Shown here: positions 42,971 through 51,258 of the stretch, in pieces
Numbering within the stretch: position 1 is the first letter of the stretch
How the letters are laid out: each line of letters starts with the position of its first letter
Origin: CAXXIC01 sp049315325
Lineage (GTDB): Bacteria > Bacteroidota > Bacteroidia > Bacteroidales > UBA7332
DNA length: 64,000 nucleotides
NCBI GenBank assembly: GCA_049315325.1
Contig: JBMOKJ010000001.1
Location: forward strand, 744,001-808,000
Direction of reading: 5' to 3'
Notes under the pieces: generated by a model
Seen by the model: only the letters and a program-made list of their open reading frames with translations
Told to the model about the DNA's origin: nothing
The model's database searches: none
Translations under genes and position numbers: made by a program

Positions 42971-43936
42971 ATGATTTTTGTATATCTGGACTGGAACATA
43001 TTTGACAAAATCGAGAAAATTACTCAACTCGACAAAGAGGAGCAATTAATTTATTCTCAGATTGAAAATCTAATTCATAATAATTCGATAATTGTACCAT
43101 ATTCAAACGCACATATCAATGATTTAGTTAGGGGATATAACAAGAATCCTGATTTTATTCCTCAGCATCTGACTACATTAAAGAGATTGACAAACAATCT
43201 TTGTATTGCTCAATATTGGGGTCAAAAACAAGTATTATGGCATAATAGAGCTGTTGATGAGTTTTTTAATTCAGCGATAGATGACGTTGAAACTTCATTT
43301 TCTTCATTTTCTGATTTGTTTAAAGTTGATGAAACTGGATTAATGGAATCTACATATAACCTTATGAAACACATTCCAGTTCCATCTAATTTTAATGAGA
43401 TATATAAGGTAAATCCTATATTTTCTGTGATTTACCCAAGGACGAAAACTGAGATGTCCATGTTTGCATTATGTGAAGATATTTTCGATTTTTCCCACAA
43501 CGCAAAAAAAGATTATAATCTTTACAAATCTCTTAGGTCGTTTATTAATCAAGGCAGAGCAAAACTGAAAAAGCAGGATAAAATGTTTAAGGAGCTTGAT
43601 AAATCTATGTCCGGTGTTCCAACTCATTTAGATTTTGATGAAATGTGGGAGAAACAAACTGTTAAATCAAAGACAAGTGATAATCCAGCTTATCAGAGAG
43701 TAACAGATACTTACTTTCGAATAGATTTCAAAGGGTACAAATCGGACGAGAGATTCTCAAATATGATTGATGATGCTTTACATGTTTTTTATGGTGCGCA
43801 TTGTGACTATTTTGTAACTTTGGATGATAAGTGTCATTACAAAGCAAGTGTAACATATGATCATTTAGACATTATGACTGAAGTATTAAAACCTATGGAT
43901 TTTCTTAATAGAATAAATAAAAACAAAAACCCCTAG
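42971..43936 (+). CDS. PIN-like nuclease domain protein
   Basis: The start FVYLDWNIFDKIE places an Asp at the tip of the first strand, and IDDALHVFYGAHCDYFVTLDDKCHYKA near the C-terminus gives the second acidic cluster and the TxDxx strand end of PIN-like RNases. The central ~180 residues are helical and unassigned. It lies 41 bases downstream of the PD-(D/E)XK protein with no terminator between, so the two are probably cotranscribed. It is not a classic VapC, being over twice that size. RNase activity is an inference. Confidence 0.68.
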   Translation: MIFVYLDWNIFDKIEKITQLDKEEQLIYSQIENLIHNNSIIVPYSNAHINDLVRGYNKNPDFIPQHLTTLKRLTNNLCIAQYWGQKQVLWHNRAVDEFFNSAIDDVETSFSSFSDLFKVDETGLMESTYNLMKHIPVPSNFNEIYKVNPIFSVIYPRTKTEMSMFALCEDIFDFSHNAKKDYNLYKSLRSFINQGRAKLKKQDKMFKELDKSMSGVPTHLDFDEMWEKQTVKSKTSDNPAYQRVTDTYFRIDFKGYKSDERFSNMIDDALHVFYGAHCDYFVTLDDKCHYKASVTYDHLDIMTEVLKPMDFLNRINKNKNP

Positions 43937-43944
43937 TTGGTTCC

Positions 43945-43966
43945 CCGCTGCCGCACGAATCCTTTC
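43945..43966 (-). repeat. REP element copy 2, truncated
   Basis: CCGCTGCCGCACGAATCCTT is the reverse orientation of the REP at 40621; the rest of the hairpin (CGTGTGGC) is missing. It begins 9 bases after the PIN-like gene. Confidence 0.7.
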
Positions 43967-44007
43967 CCCCCCGTCCTCACGGATATGAAACCGTAGAAAA
44001 ATGATCT

Positions 44008-44138
44008 TCCGTTGGCGGGATCTGTGCTCCCGCCTCTTAGATATTATGAGCATTTATAATGCGAAAAGACAGCAAGTTTATTACCGGAACGCAGTTCCTT
44101 ATAATAGAAAAAGCGAGATTGCAAATCTCGCTAACGGA
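44008..44138. mobile_element. MITE-like element E2 with palindromic termini
   Basis: The ends are imperfect inverted repeats: TCCGTTGGCGGGATCTGTGC at 44008 and, on the other strand from 44138, TCCGTTAGCGAGATTTGCAA. Each end is itself a palindrome (GGCGGGA...TCCCGCC; AGCGAGATT...AATCTCGCT). It has no gene; the small open frame across it is spurious. The size is 131 bases. Confidence 0.65.
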
Positions 44139-44261
44139 CAACACCATTTTACGGTATATCCGAGAGGACGAGGTTTGTCAAGAAGCTGGTGATCAGGTAA
44201 TCTTCAAAACTTTATTAAAAGATAATTAGTTTGATAAGATTTTAAACCGCAATCTCAACCC

Positions 44262-44291
44262 CCGCTGCCGCACGAATCCTTTCGTGTGGCA
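44262..44291 (-). repeat. REP element copy 3, left flank of RAYT
   Basis: CCGCTGCCGCACGAATCCTT followed by TCGTGTGGCA, a complete REP in reverse orientation 29 bases before the RAYT gene. With copy 4 it brackets the transposase. Confidence 0.85.
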
Positions 44292-44320
44292 AAGTCTTAT
44301 AATTAAACAAATATCAATCT

Positions 44321-44875
44321 ATGAGTAGGAACTATAAATGCCATAATCCTTCGGGTGTATATTTTGTCAGTTTTGCGGTTGTAGGGTGGATAGATGTTTT
44401 TACACGAAACGAGTATAAGAATATTATCATAGATAGTTTAAGGTTTTGTCAGCAGAAAAAGGGGATGGAGATTTTCGCGTGGTGCGTGATGACAAGCCAT
44501 ATACATTTGGTTTTCAGAAGTGTAAATGAGGAAAAACCCGAGCAATTATTGGGTGATTTCAAACGATTTACAAGCAATAACATCATCAAAGCAATACAAA
44601 ATAATCCACAAGAAAGTAGAAAAGAATGGCTACTTGAGAAATTTATGGATGCTGCAAAAAATTCATCCAATGTAAAACATTATCAATTTTGGCAGCATGA
44701 CAATCATCCCATTGAGCTTTGGAGCAATAATGTAATTGATGAAAAAATAGATTATATTCATCAAAACCCGGTAGTTGAAGGACTAGTATTTAAAGCTGAA
44801 GACTATATGTATAGTAGTGCTATCGATTATGCAGGAGAAACCGGATTACTGAAAGATATTATCGTTGTTAAATAA
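44321..44875 (+). CDS. REP-associated tyrosine transposase (RAYT)
   Basis: A Y1 HUH-type single-strand DNA transposase. YKCHNPSGVYFVSFAVVGWIDVF opens the fold, CVMTSHIHLVFRS contains the metal-binding HIH, and VIDEKIDYIHQNPVVEGL is the family-typical helix with the candidate catalytic Tyr (IDYIHQNPV). RAYTs act on REP hairpins, and this gene is flanked by inverted REP copies (44262-44291 and 44873-44905), as expected. The 184 residues are intact. The last 13 codons are repeated 250 bases downstream in a broken copy. Confidence 0.93.
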   Translation: MSRNYKCHNPSGVYFVSFAVVGWIDVFTRNEYKNIIIDSLRFCQQKKGMEIFAWCVMTSHIHLVFRSVNEEKPEQLLGDFKRFTSNNIIKAIQNNPQESRKEWLLEKFMDAAKNSSNVKHYQFWQHDNHPIELWSNNVIDEKIDYIHQNPVVEGLVFKAEDYMYSSAIDYAGETGLLKDIIVVK

Positions 44876-44905
44876 TGCCACACGAAAGGATTCGTGCGGC
44901 AGCGG
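44873..44905 (+). repeat. REP element copy 4, right flank of RAYT
   Basis: TAATGCCACACGAAAGGATT and following CGTGCGGCAGCGG; its first three bases are the RAYT stop codon. It is the mirror image of copy 3. Confidence 0.88.
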
Positions 44906-44927
44906 CGGTATAGAAGTGCCCTTTTTT

Positions 44928-45078
44928 GGCGCGGGTTTGTAACCCGTGCCTCTTGTTTATACAGTTTGCTCCCGATAGCTATCGGGATTTATAGATACGA
45001 AGTTAAAAAGAAGTTTATCAACTTCAAAACAGTTGCAAACTGCTTAAAAATAAAAGGCACAAGTCACAGACTTGCGCC
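44928..45078. mobile_element. MITE-like element E1 with palindromic termini
   Basis: The ends GGCGCGGGTTTGTAACCCGT (44928 on) and, read on the other strand from 45078, GGCGCAAGTCTGTGACTTGT are diverged inverted repeats, each an internal palindrome. Inside are CCCGATAGCTATCGGG (perfect palindrome, 44971-44986), GAAGTT-TATC-AACTTC and CAGTTTGC/GCAAACTG. No gene. The architecture matches element E2. Confidence 0.7.
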
Positions 45079-45083
45079 AGAGA

Positions 45084-45124
45084 AGGAAACCGGTTTACTC
45101 AAAGATATTATCGTTGTTAAATAA
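45084..45124 (+). pseudogene. Remnant 3' end of a second RAYT gene
   Basis: The sequence encoding ETGLLKDIIVVK plus stop repeats the end of the intact RAYT (44836-44875) with few base changes, and runs into another REP. The remainder of the gene is absent, replaced by element E1. Confidence 0.75.
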
Positions 45125-45170
45125 TGCCACACGAAAGGATTCGTGCGGCAGCGGATTCGTGCGGCAGCGG
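45122..45170 (+). repeat. REP element copy 5 with partial duplication
   Basis: A full REP (45122-45154) followed by a second copy of its right end, ATTCGTGCGGCAGCGG (45155-45170), as by slippage or repeated insertion. Confidence 0.85.
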
Positions 45171-45183
45171 CGTAATGAGACAG

Positions 45184-45627
45184 CTACACCACTTTAAACC
45201 GCAATCTCAGCCGTCCGTCTTCAAAATCCCAGTTGAGCATTTTGAACGTGCCGATTTCGGAAGTGTTTTGCACGTGTTGTCCGATGCAGGCACAAGAGTC
45301 GTAATCGCCCACACGGATGATGCGAATGGTGTCGCCCACTTGGTCGGGCAGTTTACTCAAATCTACTACTTTAGATGCTTCTTCGAGAGAAACAAAGTCA
45401 ATTGTCACGGGATAATGCTTTGCAATTTCTTCGTTTACCCGACGTTCCACCTCTTGCATCTGCGCTTCGGTAGGAACTTCCGACAGAAAATAGTCGCACT
45501 TCGATTTCTTTCGCTCGATGTGCGCGTTCATCGAACGCTTGCATCCAAACACCCGAATCATGGTTTGGTTTAACAAGTGCTCTGCGGTGTGCATCGGCTC
45601 ACAATAATCTTTCTTTGGTTCGTCCAT
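45184..45627 (-). CDS. AlaX-like alanyl-tRNA editing domain protein
   Basis: EPMHTAEHLLNQTMIRVFG carries the HxxxH metal motif, and DYDSCACIGQHVQNTSEIG the CxxxH half, as in the second additional domain of AlaRS and free-standing AlaX enzymes. These hydrolyse Ser or Gly wrongly attached to tRNA-Ala. At 147 residues it is the minimal editing module without the tRNA-synthetase part. It starts 9 bases after the MATE gene and is likely the last gene of the ispG-MATE transcript. Confidence 0.85.
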   Translation of the reverse strand: MDEPKKDYCEPMHTAEHLLNQTMIRVFGCKRSMNAHIERKKSKCDYFLSEVPTEAQMQEVERRVNEEIAKHYPVTIDFVSLEEASKVVDLSKLPDQVGDTIRIIRVGDYDSCACIGQHVQNTSEIGTFKMLNWDFEDGRLRLRFKVV

Positions 45628-45636
45628 AACACTGAC

Positions 45637-46986
45637 TTATGCTTTCTTAAACAGATTCCGATTGTAAATCAAGATTCCGACAGTGAGCGATGCGGAGAGG
45701 AAATCAGAAGCTGGAGTTGCCATCCATACGCCTTTTAGTCCATAAAACGAGGGCAAAACAAGTATCATCGGAATCAAGAAAAGCACCTGACGAGAGAGGC
45801 TCAGAAGAATGGATATTTTCACTTTGCCTATTGATTGAAAAAAGCTAGAAGTCACGATTTGAAAACCGATTAACGGCATAAAGACAAATGCGGTGCGCAA
45901 CCCTTCTTCGGCAATGTCAATCAATGCTTTGTCGGTAGTAAACGCCATGGCTATTTGTCGGGGGAAGAGCATGGCTGCTGCAAAACCCACTAAGGCAAAA
46001 CCTGAAGCGACACCCATGGTGAGGTTTCTAGCCCGCTTCATACGGTCGAAATTGCCTGCGCCAAAGTTGTATCCCACAATGGGTTGCATTCCTTGGCAAA
46101 GTCCCACGATACCCATAACGACCACCACGGCAAGGCTGTTGACCACACCATTTGCGCCAATCGCCAATTCATGTCCGTGACTCAACAAGGCATTGTTCAA
46201 AATAACATTGACCAAACAGGCTGCCACATTCATCAGAAATGGCGACATACCAATGGAAACGATGCTTTTGACCACCTCCATTTCAAGTTTTAGGTTTTCC
46301 CAATGAAATTGGAGGTAACTGCTTTTCTTGAAGAAGTGTTGCAAAACAAAAACAGCTGTGGTTGCCATCGAAAGCATTGTGGCAATGGCGGCACCACGAA
46401 TTCCCCAATCGAAAACGAAGATAAATAGCGGTGCGAGAATGGTGTTCATCACCGCGCCAACAATCATCACGATCATTGCTTTGGTGGGATAACCAGTGGC
46501 GCGCATCACGTTGTTGAAACTGTAGGTGAGCGTTGTGAAAACACTTGCCGGAATAAGAATCAACAAATATTCTCGTGCAAAAGGAATGGTTTGATCGGTT
46601 CCGCCAAACAGACGAAGAATGTCGTCTAAGAAACAGAGCATTAAGGTGATAAAGAGAGCAGAGAAGAGGAGTGAAAGCACGATGCTGTTCCCTAAAATCT
46701 TTTCTGCCCATTTCTTGTTTTTTTGACCTAAAACGATGGAGATGCGCGACGAAGCACCTACGCCAATCAGCATGCCGAAAGCACCTTGCAAAATCACAAT
46801 CGGGAAGGTGATTGCCAAACCCGAAATAGCCAATGCACCTACCCCGTGACCGATGAAGATTCGATCAATCACGTTGTAGAAAGTATTCACCATGATGCCT
46901 ACAATGGCAGGTAGCGAATACTTCAAAAGCAGCTTGCCGATGGATTCTTGCTCGAGAGCAATGGTGCGGTTTTCGTTGTTGCTCAT
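45637..46986 (-). CDS. MATE-family efflux transporter
   Basis: Twelve hydrophobic segments cover the 449 residues. LLKYSLPAIVGIMVNTFYNVIDRIFIGHGVGALAISG is the N-lobe signature, and GANGVVNSLAVVVVMGIVGLCQGMQPIVGYNFGAGNFDRMKRA the matching C-lobe signature with the GMQPxxGxNxGA element. It probably exports drugs or metabolites using a Na+ or H+ gradient; the substrate cannot be told. Its start codon overlaps the ispG stop by one base (TAATG), implying translational coupling. Confidence 0.93.
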   Translation of the reverse strand: MSNNENRTIALEQESIGKLLLKYSLPAIVGIMVNTFYNVIDRIFIGHGVGALAISGLAITFPIVILQGAFGMLIGVGASSRISIVLGQKNKKWAEKILGNSIVLSLLFSALFITLMLCFLDDILRLFGGTDQTIPFAREYLLILIPASVFTTLTYSFNNVMRATGYPTKAMIVMIVGAVMNTILAPLFIFVFDWGIRGAAIATMLSMATTAVFVLQHFFKKSSYLQFHWENLKLEMEVVKSIVSIGMSPFLMNVAACLVNVILNNALLSHGHELAIGANGVVNSLAVVVVMGIVGLCQGMQPIVGYNFGAGNFDRMKRARNLTMGVASGFALVGFAAAMLFPRQIAMAFTTDKALIDIAEEGLRTAFVFMPLIGFQIVTSSFFQSIGKVKISILLSLSRQVLFLIPMILVLPSFYGLKGVWMATPASDFLSASLTVGILIYNRNLFKKA

Positions 46987-48761
46987 TACTCTTTCTCTTT
47001 CCAGTCGCCGTTTTCTTTGATGAGGTTGATGAGTTTTTCTACCGCATTGTCTTCGGGAATATTCCGTTCGATGCAGGTCATCCCTTTGTAGAGACTGATT
47101 TTGCCACGTCCGGCACCAACATACCCATAATCGGCATCTGCCATTTCACCTGGTCCGTTGACGATGCAACCCATAATTCCGATTTTCAATCCAGTGAGGT
47201 GATCGGTTACGGCTCTAATTTTGGCAATCGTTGGCTCGAGGCTGAAGAGCGTTCGTCCGCAGCCGGGGCACGAGATGTACTCTGTTTTGCTCACTCTTAA
47301 GCGTGCTGCTTGAAGGATACCAAACAGCAGCGAGTGCACATCTTGCGCGCTCACTTCGCCGGTGTTTATGATAAATACACCATCGCCAAAGCCATCGAGC
47401 AGCAGTGGTCCGAAGTCGGCTGCTGCTTTAATCATCAAATCTTCGGCTACGTTTTCTACGAAATGGCGACCGATAATCACTGGATTTGTGACGTTGTGAA
47501 TCAACAATTTATGGAAGAATGCGCGTTGTTCGCCAACTCCATTCAGGTGATTGGTCAGGAGTAGAATGACGACATACGGATTGGTTTTCAAAGCCGCAAT
47601 CAATTCGGAGGTTAATTCCGGATAAATCATTGGAAGAAAAACCGGCACAGTGTAGTTGGTTTTCAACACATCGTCGGTCGAAACAATGTCGAAACCGTTT
47701 CCCTCGCGATCGAATACCTTTTCGACCGACACCAAATAGTCGATGGCTGGTGTGGTCTGTTTGCTCAAGGTGGACATCACCACAGGATGGTTTGAGCCTC
47801 CAATACCTTTCACCGCAACAGATTGCCGCCTAGCAGGAGCGAAATAGTTAAACTCAGGAGCTTGTTCGCCCTCAATCGGTTCGTGGTTGACCCGTTGGCT
47901 GATGTAATCCGCCAATTTATTGGCTACAGGTACTTCGTTTTCGGGTGGTTCGCTGAGTGAGACACGGATGGTGTCGCCATAGCCATCGGCAAGCAGAGCA
48001 CCAATGCCCAATGCTGATTTCACACGACCATCTTCGCCATCGCCCGCTTCGGTTACCCCTAGGTGGACTGGGAATTTCATCCCTTCACGATTCATTACTT
48101 CGATTAGCCAACGCACCGAACGTACCATTACTACGGTGTTCGATGCTTTCATCGAAATCACTACGTTGTAGAAATTTTGAGCTACGCAAATGCGAAGAAA
48201 CTCCATGCACGACTCCACCATTCCTTCTGCCGTATCGCCGTATTTAGTCATGATGCGGTCTGACAACGAACCGTGGTTTACCCCAATGCGAATGGCACGA
48301 TTATTGGCTTTGCATATATTGAGAAACGGCACAAACCGCGCTTCAATTTTCTTGATTTCCTGTGCATACTCCTCGTCGGTGTACTCCACGCTGTTGAACA
48401 TACGCGCAGAATCGACGTAGTTGCCCGGGTTGATACGCACTTTCTCTATCTCTTTGGCAGCGGCATCTCCTGCGTTGGGGTTGAAGTGAATGTCGGCAAT
48501 GAGCGGCGTGGCATAGCCTCGGGCGAAAAGTCCTTCGCGAATGTGGCGCAGATTTTCTGCCTCTTTCACGCCTTGAGCAGTGCAGCGCACATAGTCTGCA
48601 CCCTTTTCGATGATGCGAATAGCCTGTTCGATGGTGCCTTCGGTATCCATTGTCGAGGTGTTGGTCATCGACTGTATGCGTATCGGATTCGAGCCACCCA
48701 TCGGTCTGTTGCCAATTTGCACTTCGGAGGTCTCTCTTCGTGTATAGTTGAATAAGTTCAT
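46986..48761 (-). CDS. ispG: (E)-4-hydroxy-3-methylbut-2-enyl-diphosphate synthase, long form
   Basis: IspG reduces MEcPP to HMBPP in the MEP isoprenoid pathway with a 4Fe-4S cluster. TIM-barrel motifs are SMTNTSTMDTEGTIEQAI, CTAQGVKEAENL, IADIHFNP and RIGVNHGSLSDRI; the cluster domain has SCPGCGRTLFSLEPTIAKI and IGIMGCIVNGPGEMADADYGYVG. A ~190-residue insertion (about residues 280-490) makes the three-domain form found in Bacteroidota, Chlamydiae and plants. The start is the ATG at 48761; the longer frame crosses the TAACTTTG promoter box. Confidence 0.96.
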   Translation of the reverse strand: MNLFNYTRRETSEVQIGNRPMGGSNPIRIQSMTNTSTMDTEGTIEQAIRIIEKGADYVRCTAQGVKEAENLRHIREGLFARGYATPLIADIHFNPNAGDAAAKEIEKVRINPGNYVDSARMFNSVEYTDEEYAQEIKKIEARFVPFLNICKANNRAIRIGVNHGSLSDRIMTKYGDTAEGMVESCMEFLRICVAQNFYNVVISMKASNTVVMVRSVRWLIEVMNREGMKFPVHLGVTEAGDGEDGRVKSALGIGALLADGYGDTIRVSLSEPPENEVPVANKLADYISQRVNHEPIEGEQAPEFNYFAPARRQSVAVKGIGGSNHPVVMSTLSKQTTPAIDYLVSVEKVFDREGNGFDIVSTDDVLKTNYTVPVFLPMIYPELTSELIAALKTNPYVVILLLTNHLNGVGEQRAFFHKLLIHNVTNPVIIGRHFVENVAEDLMIKAAADFGPLLLDGFGDGVFIINTGEVSAQDVHSLLFGILQAARLRVSKTEYISCPGCGRTLFSLEPTIAKIRAVTDHLTGLKIGIMGCIVNGPGEMADADYGYVGAGRGKISLYKGMTCIERNIPEDNAVEKLINLIKENGDWKEKE

Positions 48762-48785
48762 TGGATTTCTTTTTTTATGGAATGA

Positions 48786-48793
48786 CAAAGTTA
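48786..48793 (-). promoter_or_regulatory. -7 promoter box for ispG (TAACTTTG)
   Basis: A minus-strand TAnnTTTG match 24 bases upstream of the ispG ATG. Confidence 0.5.
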
Positions 48794-48958
48794 ATAAAAA
48801 ATGTACTCTGCCAATTCTGTTTGTATTTGCTTGTCAACATTTAAACAACAAACGATTCGCGTTTCTGTTTTATTTTACAAAATAAAAACCTCACCAACCG
48901 AATTGATGATGCTTGCACTAGGGTTATGCTAGCTACGAAAAACTTGGAGTTTTTATTT

Positions 48959-49822
48959 TTAAAAACGTCTGCTGTTTAATTGTTTCTCAAATGGGGATGA
49001 ATCTTCAATAGAAAAGGAAATCGGAAGAGTGAACCACACTGGTATAGGCTCATCTTCCAGAATGCCTGGCTTCCACTTTGGCATTAAAGAAATCAAACGC
49101 ATCGCTTCTTTGCTGCCTGCTGGATGAGGACTGGTTATAATTTTTAGATTAGTTAATCTTCCATCCTTTTCAACACGAAATTTTACGATAACTTTTCCTT
49201 GAACACCTTGTTCGACCATAAAAGAAGGATATCTTATATTTTCACATATAAATTTTTGAAACATTTTTTCTCCACCAGGAAATTCAGGCTTATATTCCAA
49301 GGGTGAATATTTTAATAGATTCCCTAATTGGTCAAAACTCTTTCCTTCAACCGACTTTTTACCATCTAAATAAGACTCTTCCCGTTTTTTTTGCCCATTT
49401 TCCCAATATGATAGATAGTGGCCATTCATTTTCCCTTCAGAATATTCAATCTCTTTGCGGAGTTGTCCGTTTTCGTACCACTCTTTGTATGTGCCATCTT
49501 TTAAACTTTCAATGTATTCATTCAAGCGTGAATCGTGCCATGCTATTTGTCCCGAAGTATAGGCTTCGACTAACTCTTTCTTCGCATATAATGAGAACTG
49601 TAGTAACAAGGAGCACGAGGAACGTAATTTTCCGGACATTGAATAAATGCTTTCAATCAAATTCCCGTCACGTATATTATCCGTTACATAGACCCTGTAG
49701 CTGGAAGCAGAATCCAACGAAGCAACTCGTTTGTCGTTTATGTCAAAATAGAGGGTGTCTTGCGCATGGATAATAACTGTAACTGTCAACAGGAGTAATA
49801 TTAGAACTGATTTTCGATTCAT
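48959..49822 (-). CDS. Secreted protein with MORN-like repeats and TonB C-terminal domain
   Basis: The start at MNRKSVLILLLLTVTVIIHAQ gives a signal peptide; a TATATTTG box upstream supports it. Residues ~100-175 contain YwqK/MORN-like repeats (GTYKEWYENGQLRKEIEYSEG, GHYLSYWENGQKKREESYLDG). The C-terminal ~100 residues resemble TonB energy-transducer domains (FPGGEKMFQKFICENIRYPSF, VQGKVIVKFRVEKDGRLTNLKI, LMPKWKPGI). No transmembrane anchor besides the signal is present. The role is unclear; such proteins are frequent in the Bacteroidota envelope. Confidence 0.82.
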   Translation of the reverse strand: MNRKSVLILLLLTVTVIIHAQDTLYFDINDKRVASLDSASSYRVYVTDNIRDGNLIESIYSMSGKLRSSCSLLLQFSLYAKKELVEAYTSGQIAWHDSRLNEYIESLKDGTYKEWYENGQLRKEIEYSEGKMNGHYLSYWENGQKKREESYLDGKKSVEGKSFDQLGNLLKYSPLEYKPEFPGGEKMFQKFICENIRYPSFMVEQGVQGKVIVKFRVEKDGRLTNLKIITSPHPAGSKEAMRLISLMPKWKPGILEDEPIPVWFTLPISFSIEDSSPFEKQLNSRRF

Positions 49823-49871
49823 TGTCTTTAAAAATTTACAATTTGATATTATAAGGTTTTCAATCCGACAA

Positions 49872-49879
49872 CAAATATA
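49872..49879 (-). promoter_or_regulatory. -7 promoter box (TATATTTG)
   Basis: A minus-strand TAnnTTTG match 49 bases upstream of the MORN/TonB protein start. Confidence 0.45.
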
Positions 49880-49898
49880 TTGTTTATCCACGAAAAAA

Positions 49899-49934
49899 TA
49901 AAATCCCCACCAATCGAATTGATGAGGATTTTTG
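49899..49934 (-). terminator. Terminator after the histidine kinase gene
   Basis: AAATCCCCACCAATCGAATT pairs with GATGAGGATTTT with small mismatches and T/A tracts on both sides. A diverged partial copy (CCTCACCAACCGAATTGATG) lies at ~48891-48910. Confidence 0.6.
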
Positions 49935-49950
49935 AAGTTCTATTTTCTAC

Positions 49951-51102
49951 TTAAAGTGGGATTTGGATAAAGAACGTGGTGCCCTTGTCTTTCTCGGAAA
50001 CGAACCCGACAGAACCTAAGAGATAGCGCTCGGTGAGTAGTTTTATGGAGTATGTTCCGATGCCTCGGTCGGTGCCTTTGGTCGAGAACGAGCGTTGAAA
50101 AACCTGTGCCTGTACCTCTGGAGGCATTACTCCCTCGTTGTGAACACTAAACTCGACGTATTTGTCAAATTTTTTGCTGCTTAATACTACGGCTTGATCG
50201 ATAAACGACGCTTCGAGAGCATTTTTCAACATGTTGATAATAACTCGTTTGAGTAGCGTTACATCTGTATCGAAAAAGACATTCTCCGAATCGGCTGCAA
50301 TTCTCGTTTTTTTGCTCTCCGAAAATCCATTGATAGAGAGATAAGAAGTGGTGTCCTTTAAAATAATTTCAGATGAAATGCGCGAAATATTAATGTGTAA
50401 ATCACCCGACTCTGCCGAAAGAAGCGTCCGTTGTGAGATTATCTCGTCCAACAGTTCGTTGCTGAGTTGCCCCATCACATCAATGTATTCGAGCACATCT
50501 TTATCGTGAATTTCACTTTCTGTCGATCTTGTCGATTTCAACACATCGGCAAATCCTTTAATCGATCCGGCAATATTGAGGATGTCGTGGAAAAATATAC
50601 GCTCTAGAATCTGGCGTCTTTTTTGGTTGCTGATGTCTTTTATCGAAAGTATAGTGTATGTTTTTGAGCGAAAAACAAACGGAGTAGCAGTGACAATTAG
50701 GTCGAGATATTCTGTTGAATCATCTGTTTGAGTGGTGATTCTACACTCCTTTGCCACTTTTTTTACCCCTTGTTGGCTTTCCAATATAGCATTTACTGCA
50801 CCGCAGTATTTGCAATTTTCAGAAGTTCCGCAACCGCCGCTATTAAGCCTTGAATTTACACAATTAAAGACTTCTCCTGGTCTCAATCCAAGTAAATCAT
50901 TTTGATCAATAAGCTGTAGAAAACCTAATAACGATTCATTACCATATATAATTTGCCTGTGTTCGTTCAATACTGCTGCTATATCGGGCATAGCATCTAG
51001 GATTTCAGTCAAATAGTCGTTGTTTTTTATTTCTTGATAATTGAGATAGACCATATCTCGTGGATCGCGTTTTGCAGAAGCAAAGTAGGTAAAATCATCC
51101 AT
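49951..51102 (-). CDS. PAS-domain histidine kinase with cysteine cluster
   Basis: Residues ~30-160 form a PAS domain (LDAMPDIAAVLNEHRQIIYGNESLLGFL) containing FNCVNSRLNSGG followed by CGTSENCKYCGAV, four Cys in a C-x10-C-x5-C-x2-C spacing. A short His-box follows (FFHDILNIAGSIKGFADVL), then a HATPase domain with INMLKNALEASF (N box), FQRSFSTKGTDRGIGTYSIKLL and GTTFFIQIPL. No membrane segment is seen, so it is a cytosolic sensor. No response regulator is adjacent. The cysteines suggest binding of a metal, Fe-S cluster or redox signal; this is inference. Confidence 0.87.
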   Translation of the reverse strand: MDDFTYFASAKRDPRDMVYLNYQEIKNNDYLTEILDAMPDIAAVLNEHRQIIYGNESLLGFLQLIDQNDLLGLRPGEVFNCVNSRLNSGGCGTSENCKYCGAVNAILESQQGVKKVAKECRITTQTDDSTEYLDLIVTATPFVFRSKTYTILSIKDISNQKRRQILERIFFHDILNIAGSIKGFADVLKSTRSTESEIHDKDVLEYIDVMGQLSNELLDEIISQRTLLSAESGDLHINISRISSEIILKDTTSYLSINGFSESKKTRIAADSENVFFDTDVTLLKRVIINMLKNALEASFIDQAVVLSSKKFDKYVEFSVHNEGVMPPEVQAQVFQRSFSTKGTDRGIGTYSIKLLTERYLLGSVGFVSEKDKGTTFFIQIPL

Positions 51103-51126
51103 AGCGCAATTTTCAACTTATTTGTA

Positions 51127-51134
51127 CAAATATA
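51127..51134 (-). promoter_or_regulatory. -7 promoter box (TATATTTG)
   Basis: A minus-strand TAnnTTTG match 25 bases upstream of the histidine kinase. Confidence 0.5.
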
Positions 51135-51229
51135 TACTCTTTTGCTATAAAACCTATGGTTTTCTAAATAATTTAATTTTCAATTGATTTAGGATAAAAA
51201 AATGACCACTTCATTCTAAGAATTTTCTA

Positions 51230-51237
51230 TACCTTTG
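51230..51237 (+). promoter_or_regulatory. -7 promoter box (TACCTTTG)
   Basis: A plus-strand TAnnTTTG match 22 bases upstream of the chagasin-like gene; it argues against the longer reading frame beginning at 51235. Confidence 0.5.
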
Positions 51238-51258
51238 CTAAAACAGAATTTGAGTTTT

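Noticed and set aside
44001..44192. 63-codon frame
   Set aside because: It lies entirely across the palindromic element E2 and has no protein features.
44894..45124. 76-codon frame ending in the RAYT tail
   Set aside because: Only the last ~13 codons are gene-derived; the rest reads through element E1, so it is listed as a remnant.
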